A stretch of 16,961 nt of DNA from Phycisphaerales bacterium (GTDB lineage Bacteria; Planctomycetota; Phycisphaerae; Phycisphaerales; SM1A02). The stretch is from contig VERO01000019.1 in NCBI GenBank assembly GCA_018882625.1, positions 1 to 16,961 of the forward strand, read 5' to 3'. The position numbers and the translations under genes are program-made. The notes beneath the pieces were generated by a model. That model saw nothing but the letters and a program-made list of their open reading frames with translations, had not been told where the DNA came from and made no database searches. This document shows, piece by piece, positions 1 to 7,751 of this stretch. How positions within the stretch are numbered: position 1 is the stretch's first letter; each line of letters starts with the position of its first letter.

Positions 1-1040
1 CCCCCGCCCCCGCGCCCGCGCCCGCCCCCGCACCCGCTCCCGCTCCCGCCCCCGCGCCCGCACCCGCGCCCGCCCCCACGCCCGCGCCCGCACCCACGCC
101 CGCGCCCGCCCCCACGCCCACACCCGCTCCCGCGCCGGCGGTTCCCGCACCGCCACCGCTTCCCTCGCCCCCGCCCGCCGAGCCGCCACCGTCGAGCTTG
201 GCATCGCCGGGCGCCGTTGCCGGTCCGGCACAGCAGCAGGGCACCGTGCCCCCCATCGACGTCGACACGCTTGCGCCCGTCAAGGTGGTCGACAACGCCG
301 TCGTGGAACCCGCCACACAGGTCCGGCGGGCCCCGATTACCGACCTGAGCAACGAGGGGGATTCCTTCGTCTTTGACGTCAACGCGCAGCAGTGGGTCAG
401 GATCCGTCAGGGGGCTGCGGTACCTCCGGCGGCTGTGAGCGATCCCACGCAGGTTGATTCACTTCCAGGCCTTCCGCTCACGGGTGCCGCGGCCCGTGCT
501 GCCGCTGGGGGCGACCAGTCGGAAGCCCAGAAGGCGGTCGTCGGCAGGACCCGGATCATCGAGCTCGACATGGATCGCATGAACCGGGGTGATGCCCTTC
601 AGAACATCGTGATCCGACCCGGTGACACCGTGTACTGCGAGTTCCCGCCGATCGGCGTCATCTACATTGATGGCGAGGTGGCGAGACCCGGCACTCTTCA
701 GTTCCCCACAGCGGGGCGGCCCACCCTGAGCCGGTTCATCGCAGCTGCTGGTGGCCTGGGTCCGATTGCCATTCCTGAGCGCGTGGATCTCATCCGCCGG
801 CTCCCGGGGGACCGAGAGGCCACGATCCGGGTGAACTTGGCCGCCATTCGCAACCGGACAGAGCCGGACATCTATCTGAAGCGCGACGATCACATTATTA
901 TTGGAACTAATTTCTGGGCGACCCCACTGGCGGTGTTTAGGAACGGGTTCCGCGTGACCTACGGATTCGGCTTCCTGCTCGACCGAAACTTCGGAAACGA
1001 CGTGTTCGGGGCACCGCCGATCAACCTCGCCGGGGAGTGA
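1..1040 (+). CDS. Wza-like polysaccharide export protein, SLBB domain (5'-truncated)
   Basis: This is the C-terminal part of an outer-membrane-type polysaccharide export protein; its start lies left of the window. The open frame (codons from position 3) begins in a Pro-Ala/Pro-Thr repeat, passes a low-complexity linker, and reaches a segment with IRPGDTVYCE followed by an SLBB beta-grasp unit (GVIYIDGEVARPGTL, then LSRFIAAAGGL). It ends with TYGFGFLLDRNF, an ending I associate with planctomycete export proteins. The family lines the export channel for capsule or exopolysaccharide and works with a Wzc-like inner-membrane partner, which is present here at 7752-10007. A TTG at 198 could start a 280-residue protein, but the same frame stays open with coding-like repeats to the window edge, so an internal start is unlikely. 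Codon use at the 3' end (ATT, ACT and TTT codons near 890-950) is less GC-biased than in the downstream genes. The family call is fairly sure; the exact role is inferred. Confidence 0.85.
   Translation, partial: PAPAPAPAPAPAPAPAPAPAPAPAPTPAPAPTPAPAPTPTPAPAPAVPAPPPLPSPPPAEPPPSSLASPGAVAGPAQQQGTVPPIDVDTLAPVKVVDNAVVEPATQVRRAPITDLSNEGDSFVFDVNAQQWVRIRQGAAVPPAAVSDPTQVDSLPGLPLTGAAARAAAGGDQSEAQKAVVGRTRIIELDMDRMNRGDALQNIVIRPGDTVYCEFPPIGVIYIDGEVARPGTLQFPTAGRPTLSRFIAAAGGLGPIAIPERVDLIRRLPGDREATIRVNLAAIRNRTEPDIYLKRDDHIIIGTNFWATPLAVFRNGFRVTYGFGFLLDRNFGNDVFGAPPINLAGE
3..134 (+). repeat. In-frame (Pro-Ala/Pro-Thr)22 coding repeat
   Basis: There are twenty-two consecutive dipeptide units, read as CCC followed by GCN or ACN: 18 Pro-Ala and 4 Pro-Thr. 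From 69 to 122 a higher-order 18-bp unit appears three times, encoding Pro-Ala-Pro-Thr-Pro-Ala twice and then a variant ending Pro-Thr. The array may begin left of the window. Such a tract should form a stiff, extended linker, and hexamer slippage could change its length in steps of two residues without breaking the frame. Confidence 0.9.
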
Positions 1041-1099
1041 TCCCAGGCGGGTTTGCGATCTCGGGGGCGGTCTTCCGTCGATACAGGGTTTGTTGCTGA

Positions 1100-1112
1100 A
1101 CTGGAGTCCAGT
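1100..1112. promoter_or_regulatory. 13-bp palindrome, possible operator
   Basis: ACTGGA and TCCAGT arms flank a single G, giving a perfect inverted repeat. It lies 33 bp before the preferred exosortase start, where a dimeric regulator could bind. No regulator gene is visible in the window, and a 12-base symmetry can arise by chance, so this is only a candidate. Confidence 0.25.
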
Positions 1113-1137
1113 CCGCGCGTAACCGATGGTGTTCACC

Positions 1138-1141
1138 GGAG
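1138..1141 (+). promoter_or_regulatory. Ribosome binding site deciding the exosortase start
   Basis: GGAG lies four bases before the GTG at 1146. The alternative TTG at 1053 has no comparable site, and the residues it would add do not look like part of the family, so this site is the reason for choosing 1146. Confidence 0.55.
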
Positions 1142-1145
1142 AACT

Positions 1146-2090
1146 GTGTCCACCCTTGCTCGACCTGCCCCAGATGCACCGGTCTCGCCGTCGGCCCTCC
1201 CGCCATCGGTGACGCTGTCGCCTCGCACGGTCTGGATCGCCGGGGGGGTCCTCGCGGTGGTGTTCGTCGCCGTCTTCACGGACTTCTTCCTGAAGCAGGT
1301 CCGGTTCGCGATCAACATGCCCAGCGACTGGGGCCACACGCTCGTGGTCCCGGGGGTGGTGGCGTACTTCATCTGGCTGAGGAGGGAGGAGCTGAAGTCG
1401 ACGGAGTTCCGGCCCTGCTGGTGGGGTCTCGCCATCATTGGGCTTGGGATGGGCTGGTACTCGCTGTGCGTGTTCGGGCCCCGCCCCCTGTTCCACCACA
1501 ACCTCCTCGGGGTCGGGGTGTTCGTGACGCTCTTCGGGGTGGTGCTGCTCCTGCTCGGTACGGCCGCCATGCGGTGGCTGTGGTTCCCGATCGCGTACCT
1601 GGCGATCTTCTCGCAGGCCATCTCGGAGGTCGTGCTGAACCGAGTGACGTTCCAGCTGCAGGACCTTGCTGCCGCGGGCGCATACCTGCTGCTGGCGACC
1701 TTCGGCATGGAAGTCGATCGCAGCGGCAACACGCTCACCGTGTGGAGCGATGGAGTCCCGCATCCGCTGAATGTGGCTGAGGCCTGCTCCGGCATGCGCA
1801 TGCTCGTGGCGTTCCTGGCGCTCGGCACCTACTTCGCCTACGTGAACCTTCAGCTCACCTGGCAGCGGATCGCGCTGGTGCTGTGTGCCGTGCCGGTGGC
1901 ACTGGCCGTCAATGTGCTGCGCGTCACGTCGCTTGGCATCCTGTCGCTGTTCGACACGAACCTGGCCCAGGGAGAGTTCCACCACTTCGTGGGGGTGCTG
2001 TGGCTCCTCCCAGGGCTCGCGATGTTCCTGGGCGTCGTGTGGATCCTGCGGCGCATGGTGGTCGATGACACTGGAGATCACTCGCCGTGA
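1146..2090 (+). CDS. Exosortase (membrane cysteine protease/transpeptidase family)
   Basis: This is a 314-residue polytopic membrane protein with about eight hydrophobic segments between residues 30 and 301. The three catalytic positions of exosortases are all visible: Cys214 in AEACSGMRM, Arg259 in NVLRVTSLG, and His279 in GEFHHFVG. Exosortases are thought to cut PEP-CTERM-like C-terminal signals and transfer the protein to a surface anchor; they are usually encoded in exopolysaccharide loci. The next gene, overlapping by 4 bp, is an EpsI-family partner, which supports the call. The GTG at 1146 was chosen for its GGAG site; a TTG at 1053 would add 31 residues and GTG 1209 would remove 21. 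I do not assign a subtype: planctomycete exosortases form their own subfamilies, and telling them apart needs a profile search. Confidence 0.92.
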   Translation: MSTLARPAPDAPVSPSALPPSVTLSPRTVWIAGGVLAVVFVAVFTDFFLKQVRFAINMPSDWGHTLVVPGVVAYFIWLRREELKSTEFRPCWWGLAIIGLGMGWYSLCVFGPRPLFHHNLLGVGVFVTLFGVVLLLLGTAAMRWLWFPIAYLAIFSQAISEVVLNRVTFQLQDLAAAGAYLLLATFGMEVDRSGNTLTVWSDGVPHPLNVAEACSGMRMLVAFLALGTYFAYVNLQLTWQRIALVLCAVPVALAVNVLRVTSLGILSLFDTNLAQGEFHHFVGVLWLLPGLAMFLGVVWILRRMVVDDTGDHSP

Positions 2091-2917
2091 CCGTCGCCCG
2101 TGGAGTCCGCGCGGCGTACTGGATCGCGATCGCGATGCTGCTGCTGTCGGCGCTCGGCTTCCGCGCAGGGGTTGTCGCGCTCGATCTGTACCTGAGAAAG
2201 GAGCCTGTGCCGCTGCGCAGGGCGCTGTCCACCGTGCCGCCCCAGCTCGGTCAGTGGAAGCAGGTCGGTCCCGACGGGGTGTTCAGCGCCGAGATCATCG
2301 AGTCGCTGGGCACGGAGCAGTACCTCGACCGCAACTATGCGCTCGATGGCGACCCATCCAAGGGCACCCTCTCGCTGCATGTCGCCTACTACACGGGCAT
2401 GATCGATGCCGTCCCCCACGTGCCCGAACGGTGCTGGGGTGCCGCAGGACTCATCATGACGGAGCAGCCGAAGGAGATGGCGCTCGCCGTCGACCCGAGC
2501 CGGTGGACTGCTGCAGCTGCCGCGAGGCCGCCATCGGGCGAGGAGTACCCCGCGGCCGTCGTGCTCGATCCGGTGACACGGCGTCCCGAGACGGTGCACA
2601 TGCCGATCGGCGACTACACCGCGTCCGTGACCGAGTTCCAGGATCAGCGCAGCCCGTCCCTGCGGCTTGTCGGGGGCTACTTCTTCATCGCCAACGGCCG
2701 CACGACGGCGTCCGCCTATGTCGTGCGCACGTATGCGTTCGACCTGTCGAACCGGTACGCCTACTACTGCAAGGTGCAGGTGTCGGGCACATTCCCCGAA
2801 GGCTCCTCGGCGGCGGACTGGTCGGAGCGGGCTGGCGAGCTTGTGACGAGCGCGATGCCCTACATCATGCGCTGCCTTCCCGACTGGCCCGAGTGGGAGT
2901 CGGCCGAGGCTCGCTGA
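2087..2917 (+). CDS. Exosortase-associated EpsI-family protein (DUF3485)
   Basis: This 276-residue protein has one N-terminal membrane segment (about residues 10-32) and a domain facing outside the cytoplasm. The EpsI family signature is clear: VPPQLGQW near residue 50, then VPHVPERCW at 109-117 with conserved His111 and Cys116, followed by AAGL, and later a GGYFFIANG stretch. EpsI proteins occur as separate genes or as C-terminal fusions to exosortases, and their biochemical role is not established. The GTG start overlaps the exosortase stop (GTGA), with GGAG at 2073-2076, so the two genes are probably translationally coupled. This is the split arrangement rather than the fused one. The family call is firm; the function is inferred from the genetic linkage. 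Confidence 0.88.
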   Translation: MTVARGVRAAYWIAIAMLLLSALGFRAGVVALDLYLRKEPVPLRRALSTVPPQLGQWKQVGPDGVFSAEIIESLGTEQYLDRNYALDGDPSKGTLSLHVAYYTGMIDAVPHVPERCWGAAGLIMTEQPKEMALAVDPSRWTAAAAARPPSGEEYPAAVVLDPVTRRPETVHMPIGDYTASVTEFQDQRSPSLRLVGGYFFIANGRTTASAYVVRTYAFDLSNRYAYYCKVQVSGTFPEGSSAADWSERAGELVTSAMPYIMRCLPDWPEWESAEAR

Positions 2918-2953
2918 CGCGATCCAACCCATACCCTCAACCCCAAAGATCAC

Positions 2954-5900
2954 ATGGCCACGAAGATCAACCGAAAGTTCCTGACCGTCATCTTCCTCTT
3001 CGGGTTCATCGCGCTGGCGGTGGTCGGAGGCATTGCCTACCTGCAGATCTCCGGGGCGCCCGAGCGGAACCGCAACCTCGGCGACATGGCGATGGCAGAG
3101 GCGGAGGCTGCGCTGGCCAAGGGCGATGCCGCCGGGGCCAAGCGCCAGTTCATGGAGGCCATGGGCCGGTACGGCCGGGCCGTCTCCAAGCGCCCCAACA
3201 ACGTCGAGTACATCGACCTCATGCGAGGCGCCCTCGAGCGCATCGTGCCCACGTCGGGCAGCGAGGCCAGCGAGCTCTACCAGCGATGGCTCGGCGTGCT
3301 CCAGCAGAGGGTGAGGGCGCGTCCCGAGGACAGCGCCGGCCGCATGGACTTCATCAATGCCGCCCGCCAGCGCGCGGAGCTCGTCGAGGCCGCCGAGTCG
3401 TGGAAGTTCGTCAGCAGCGTGTGCGACGACGCGCTCGCGGCGCTGGCGCCGGAGGATCCGCTGGTCAAGGTCATTCGGCGGATGCGCGCCGAGGCGGAGA
3501 TCCGCCGCGACTCGGTGCTCACCGAGGAGGAGCGCGACCAGGCTGAGCGTCAGCTGCGGGAGCTGCTCGACAAGGATCCCTCCGACGGCATCGCGTGGGG
3601 CCTGCTGCTCACCAGCATCAATGCCGATGCGACCCGGCTCCAGAGGGCAGGTCGCCAGGCTGATGCGCAGCGCCGCCGCAAGGAGCTCGATGATGCGCTT
3701 GCGAAGGCAAAGGCCGCAGCCCCTGGCAGCCCGGAGGTGCTGCTGGCCGAGTACGACGTCCTGCTGTCGCTGCGGTCGCTCAACGATCCCGCGGTCACGC
3801 CATCGAGGCTCGTGGAGATGGGAGCGCCGCTCGTGTCAGGCGTAGCCCAGCTCTCGCCGGGCCAGATGCTCGATGTGGCCGAGCGTGTCGCCGCCACCGG
3901 GGATCCCGACCTGATCCGCGCGATGGCCCAGGCACTCCGCACATTCTGCGAGCGCAATCCCGATGCGCTCACGCACCTCCGCATGATGGGCGTGCTCGAG
4001 TTCGGGGTGGATCGTGAGGGAGCGCGTGCGACGCTCGAGAGCCTGGCTTCGCGGCCCCCGCTGCGCGTATCGCTGATGGGCGCATACCAGGACGAGCTGC
4101 GCGCGTTCGCGATGGAGAGGCTTGGCGACCTTGCCTTCATCGCGTGGGAGGAGGCCCCGGATGACGCCGCCCGCAGCGCGGCCATCGAGAAGCTCAAGGC
4201 GACCCGCACCCGGCTGCGCGACATGCTCGGTGAGCGTGGCGGCGAGGCCGCACTGGCGCGTATGGACGCGAAGACCGCATTCGCGGAGCGCAAGTGGGTC
4301 GAGGCGAGCGCGAAGATCGATGAGGTGCTGGCAAACCAGCCCGTCACGCCGCCGGAGTTCTACCTGATCGCGGCGCAGGTCCTTGTCAACAGGGGCGAGT
4401 TCGGCACGGCCCTCTCGCGCATCGACCGCGGGCTTGAGGCCTACCCCGGGAGCGTCCCGATGCTGGCCGTGCGCGGCGAGATCCTGATCCGTCTCGGCCG
4501 CATCCCCGATGCGGAGCGCACCATCGCCGCCATACGGGCCGTTGACGCGACCAGCCCGGCCGCGAGTGGGCTCGAGCAGATGATTGACGGTCTCAGGACC
4601 GGTGCGGCGGGCAGTGACCAGGTCGGCGAGATGCTCGGTCGCGCGGAGGCGCTCTATGCCGAGGGCAAGCTCGAGGACGCTCTGCGCATGATCGAGCAGG
4701 CGCTTCCTTCAGGCCAGGCGGACATCCGGCTGCACCGCGCCAAGTCGCAGGTCCTGCTCGCGCTCCAGCGCAACGACGAGGCGAAGCAGGCGATCGAGGT
4801 CGGGCTGGCGGTGCTTCCCGGCGACGAGAACCTCGTTCGACTCCGCGCGATCGCCGCCGGCGGATCGCCGCTTGAGCGCCTTGAGCGCGTGGTGGCCGAC
4901 CTTCCTGCTGACGAGAAGGTTCGCGCCACCCGGAGAGTCCTGCTGCTGTCGCAGCTCCGCCAGGCCAACCGCAACGCCGTGGCCAGCGCAGCTCCAGACG
5001 CGAAGGCCAAGGCGGAGTCGGAACTCGCGCAGGTCGAGGCGGCATTCGCTGACGCACGCGCCAAGCTGGCCCAGTTGTCGCCTGGCGACCCAGTGATCTT
5101 CGAGTTGGCCTTCAACGAGGCGATTGAGTCTGGCGACATGGCCGCCGCCGAGACTGCGGCAGCCAACGCGGAGTCGTCCTGCTCGGACCGCTCGATGGGC
5201 GCCGTGCTCCGGGGACGTCTCGCGCTTGAGCGTGGCGATTGGCCCTTGGCGGTGACCGAGCTCGAGCGCGCCCGATCGACGCGCGGGGCTCCCGCAGCGG
5301 TGTCAAGGCTTCTTGGCATGGCGCGCGAGCGGTCCGGTGATGTGGCTGGCGCGCTGGAGGCGTTTGCGGAGGCCTACCAGAGGCAGCCGAGCGACACGAT
5401 GAACGTGCGGCTCTACGGGAGCCTTCTGGCGCGGGCGGGGGACACCGCCAGGGCGCTGGACATGCTCCGAAGCGCGGCCGCCGCGAACCCAGAGGAGCTT
5501 CCGCTCATCAATGCATGGCTTGAGCTGGAGTCGCAGTTCGGATCCCGCGCGGGCGCGCTCGAGCAGAGGCGCCGGCTCATGCGCGAGCGCCCGTCGGACC
5601 GGGACAACGCGCTGCGGCTGGCCGTGATGCTCGTTGAGCTCGAGCCCACCGTGGACATGCTCGTCGACGAGTCCGGCCGCCCGCGCTACACGCGTGAGCA
5701 GTTCGATGCCCTTGCCCCGGAGCGCCGCAGGGACGAGATCGCGAATGTGCGAAGCAGGAATGCGCGCGAAGGCATGGAGATCGCGCAGCGGCTCATTGCC
5801 CTCAACCCCAAGGACCGCGACACGCCGCTGGCCATCGCACGCGCCTTGCGGCGCGTGGGAGACCAGGTGGGCGGCGCGAAGCTGCTCCGGGAGTCGGTCA

Positions 5901-7732
5901 CGGCCAATGCGGGTCCGCAGGAGTGGATCCGCTGGTGCGACCTTGCCGTGTACTTCCTCGAGTCCGATGCGATCGAGGCGGCTGAGGAGGCCTTTGCCCG
6001 AGCCCGCTCGATGCAGCCTGCCGAGGGCATGCCCGCGAACCGCTTCGAGGGTCAGGTGTGGTTCCAGCGGGGACAGTGGGATCGCGCGCGCAAGGCGATC
6101 GAGCCGGTGCATGCCGCGAAGCCAGCTCCAGAGACTGCCCGCAATCTTGCGGAGATCCTGGTGAAGCTTGGCGAATTCGACCTCGCCCGCCAGACGCTGT
6201 CCACGCTCGACACCACGAAGCTCTCGCGACGGGACCAGTTCACCGACTCGATGCTTGCCGCCGTGATCGCCGAAGGCTCTGCCGCGAAGGCGTATGTGGC
6301 GGGCGACATCGCGAAGGGCGACGCGGAGTCGAGGGCCCTTGCGGAGGCGCTGGACAAGTCGATTGCCCTTGAGCCTGGCGATGCGAGGCCATGGATCGTC
6401 CGCGCCGGCGCAAGCCACGCGCGGTACCAGCGCACTGGCGATTCGGCAGCCCTCGAGCAGGCCCGCACTGAGGCTGACCGCGCCTTCGAGCTGCAGCCGA
6501 CGGCTTGGGCCAGCGTGCGGCAGCGCTGCACCGTCATGGTCGACCAGGGAGACCTTCGCGGCGCGATCGAGACCGTTCGGAAGTTCGTCAACGCCTTCCC
6601 GAGGCTCGAGGATGGCCGGCGCGCGCTCATGACCTACCTCCTCATCGCCGGTGATACGGGGAACGCCCTTGCCGTGGTGGAGGAGGCGATCCGAATCGAG
6701 CCGAGGAACCGCGCGTGGTACGAGATGCTCTCGGGTGCCCAGATTTCGGCGGGCAAGCCGCTCGACGCGGCACGAACCCTCGAGCGCGGATTCGAGGCCA
6801 CGAGCGAGGTCGACCTGCTCAACAGGGCGATCGGCATCCGCCAGTCGGCATCGCCGCCCGACAACGCAGGCATCCTCGCGGCAATCGCGGCAGCGCCGAC
6901 AGATGTCGCGCAGACCCCCTACCTGCGGCTCGTGCAGGCGGCAGCATCCGCAGCTGAGGCGAAGTCGCGCGTGTCGCGCGACGGGGCGCTCGCGACGCTG
7001 CGCGAGCTTCGGTCCCTCGTCGGGCCATCGCTGGGCGTGGAGGGGGACCGCATCTGGACCGAGTGCGCCCGTACGGCCTTCCCCGCGGACAAGCCCGATG
7101 AACTTGAGCGCTACATCTTCGATGCATTTGGCGGCAACCCGCCCGCGACGGCGATCGCGGTCGTCGCGGAGGGCTACGGCCGCACGGGCGCGGCTGGGGC
7201 CGGCAAGGCAGAGTCGCTCGCGAAGATGGCCGTCGATGCCGCCAAGGATCCGCCGACCCGCGCCGCAGCGCTTGTCCTCCAGAGCCGGCTGCTCTACCAG
7301 AACGGCAAGCCGATCGAGTCGGCGGACGCACTTGCGCAGGCCGTGGAGGCTGCCCCGAGCGACTTCGCAGCGCTCAACAACCTGGCGTACCTCCAGGTGA
7401 CCGAGCTCAACCAGGTTGCGGAGGGAGTCAGGAACGCCAGGCGTGCAGTCGCCCTTGCGCCCGATTCGCCCGACATCCTCGACACGCTCGGCCTGGCGCT
7501 GACCCGTTCGGGCGAGCACTCGGAGGCCGTCGTGATGCTCTCGCGTGCAGCCAGCATCCAGTCCAGCAACGCGACCCTGCTTCACCTCGCCGAGGCGCAG
7601 ATCGGCAAGGGCGACATGGCTGCAGCCCGCCGCTCGATCGAGCGCGTGCAGGCCTCGCGCCCAACGCCCGAGGAGTCGGATAGGGCCGGCAAACTACTCT
7701 CACGGATCGGCAGCAGCCCGGCTGGATCCTGA
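2954..7732 (+). CDS. Giant membrane-anchored TPR protein, PrsT-like
   Basis: This 1592-residue protein has a hydrophobic N-terminal segment (about residues 8-31) after a short Lys/Arg-rich start, with no lipobox. It is therefore probably held in the membrane by a signal anchor, with a very long helical-repeat body outside. Degenerate TPR-like helix pairs fill nearly the whole length; the clearest lie near the C-terminus (about 1470-1575), with AALNNLAYL and LAPDSPDILDTLGLAL. That LNNLA...DTLG pattern resembles the PEP-CTERM system TPR protein PrsT, which is usually shorter and a lipoprotein. No catalytic motif was seen. It lies 36 bp after the EpsI-like gene; no good Shine-Dalgarno precedes the ATG. 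It probably acts as a periplasmic scaffold for the exosortase or polysaccharide machinery. The TPR call is firm, and the link to PrsT is inferred from motif and position. Confidence 0.85.
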   Translation: MATKINRKFLTVIFLFGFIALAVVGGIAYLQISGAPERNRNLGDMAMAEAEAALAKGDAAGAKRQFMEAMGRYGRAVSKRPNNVEYIDLMRGALERIVPTSGSEASELYQRWLGVLQQRVRARPEDSAGRMDFINAARQRAELVEAAESWKFVSSVCDDALAALAPEDPLVKVIRRMRAEAEIRRDSVLTEEERDQAERQLRELLDKDPSDGIAWGLLLTSINADATRLQRAGRQADAQRRRKELDDALAKAKAAAPGSPEVLLAEYDVLLSLRSLNDPAVTPSRLVEMGAPLVSGVAQLSPGQMLDVAERVAATGDPDLIRAMAQALRTFCERNPDALTHLRMMGVLEFGVDREGARATLESLASRPPLRVSLMGAYQDELRAFAMERLGDLAFIAWEEAPDDAARSAAIEKLKATRTRLRDMLGERGGEAALARMDAKTAFAERKWVEASAKIDEVLANQPVTPPEFYLIAAQVLVNRGEFGTALSRIDRGLEAYPGSVPMLAVRGEILIRLGRIPDAERTIAAIRAVDATSPAASGLEQMIDGLRTGAAGSDQVGEMLGRAEALYAEGKLEDALRMIEQALPSGQADIRLHRAKSQVLLALQRNDEAKQAIEVGLAVLPGDENLVRLRAIAAGGSPLERLERVVADLPADEKVRATRRVLLLSQLRQANRNAVASAAPDAKAKAESELAQVEAAFADARAKLAQLSPGDPVIFELAFNEAIESGDMAAAETAAANAESSCSDRSMGAVLRGRLALERGDWPLAVTELERARSTRGAPAAVSRLLGMARERSGDVAGALEAFAEAYQRQPSDTMNVRLYGSLLARAGDTARALDMLRSAAAANPEELPLINAWLELESQFGSRAGALEQRRRLMRERPSDRDNALRLAVMLVELEPTVDMLVDESGRPRYTREQFDALAPERRRDEIANVRSRNAREGMEIAQRLIALNPKDRDTPLAIARALRRVGDQVGGAKLLRESVTANAGPQEWIRWCDLAVYFLESDAIEAAEEAFARARSMQPAEGMPANRFEGQVWFQRGQWDRARKAIEPVHAAKPAPETARNLAEILVKLGEFDLARQTLSTLDTTKLSRRDQFTDSMLAAVIAEGSAAKAYVAGDIAKGDAESRALAEALDKSIALEPGDARPWIVRAGASHARYQRTGDSAALEQARTEADRAFELQPTAWASVRQRCTVMVDQGDLRGAIETVRKFVNAFPRLEDGRRALMTYLLIAGDTGNALAVVEEAIRIEPRNRAWYEMLSGAQISAGKPLDAARTLERGFEATSEVDLLNRAIGIRQSASPPDNAGILAAIAAAPTDVAQTPYLRLVQAAASAAEAKSRVSRDGALATLRELRSLVGPSLGVEGDRIWTECARTAFPADKPDELERYIFDAFGGNPPATAIAVVAEGYGRTGAAGAGKAESLAKMAVDAAKDPPTRAAALVLQSRLLYQNGKPIESADALAQAVEAAPSDFAALNNLAYLQVTELNQVAEGVRNARRAVALAPDSPDILDTLGLALTRSGEHSEAVVMLSRAASIQSSNATLLHLAEAQIGKGDMAAARRSIERVQASRPTPEESDRAGKLLSRIGSSPAGS

Positions 7733-7751
7733 GCACCGCGGAGCACGCACC

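Larger units (their letters stand above)
1041..1145. other. Non-coding gap between export gene and exosortase gene
   Basis: If the exosortase starts at the GTG at 1146, this 105-bp stretch is the longest non-coding interval in the forward gene run. It contains a perfect 13-bp palindrome with a one-base centre (ACTGGA-G-TCCAGT, 1100-1112) and a Shine-Dalgarno sequence at its 3' end. I see no convincing -35/-10 pair and no terminator hairpin followed by T residues. An in-frame TTG at 1053 would extend the exosortase through most of this region, so its non-coding status depends on the start choice. Confidence 0.5.

Noticed and set aside
1..137. CRISPR-like or satellite repeat at the left edge
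   Set aside because: The hexamer pattern keeps one reading frame and encodes Pro-Ala units continuous with the export protein; there are no spacers.
1053..1085. Possible sigma-70-like promoter (TTGCGA and GATACA)
   Set aside because: The spacing of about 21 bases is too long and the -10 match is weak.
459..2081. 540-codon minus-strand open frame across the export and exosortase genes
   Set aside because: It is antisense to two recognised genes, its product is rich in Arg/His/Glu/Pro with no family motif, and long antisense frames are common in high-GC coding DNA.
1885..3546. 553-codon plus-strand frame overlapping the exosortase, EpsI and TPR genes
   Set aside because: It runs out of frame through three recognised genes and its product is Arg/Cys-rich and without motifs.
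5303..7585. 760-codon minus-strand open frame opposite the TPR gene
   Set aside because: It mirrors the codon bias of the TPR gene; the product is Arg/Leu/His-rich with no recognisable domain or supported start.
7545..7751. N-terminal extension of the Wzc-like protein by 69 residues
   Set aside because: It lies almost wholly inside the TPR gene and is Arg-rich; ATG 7752 has a good ribosome site and gives the expected Wzz start.
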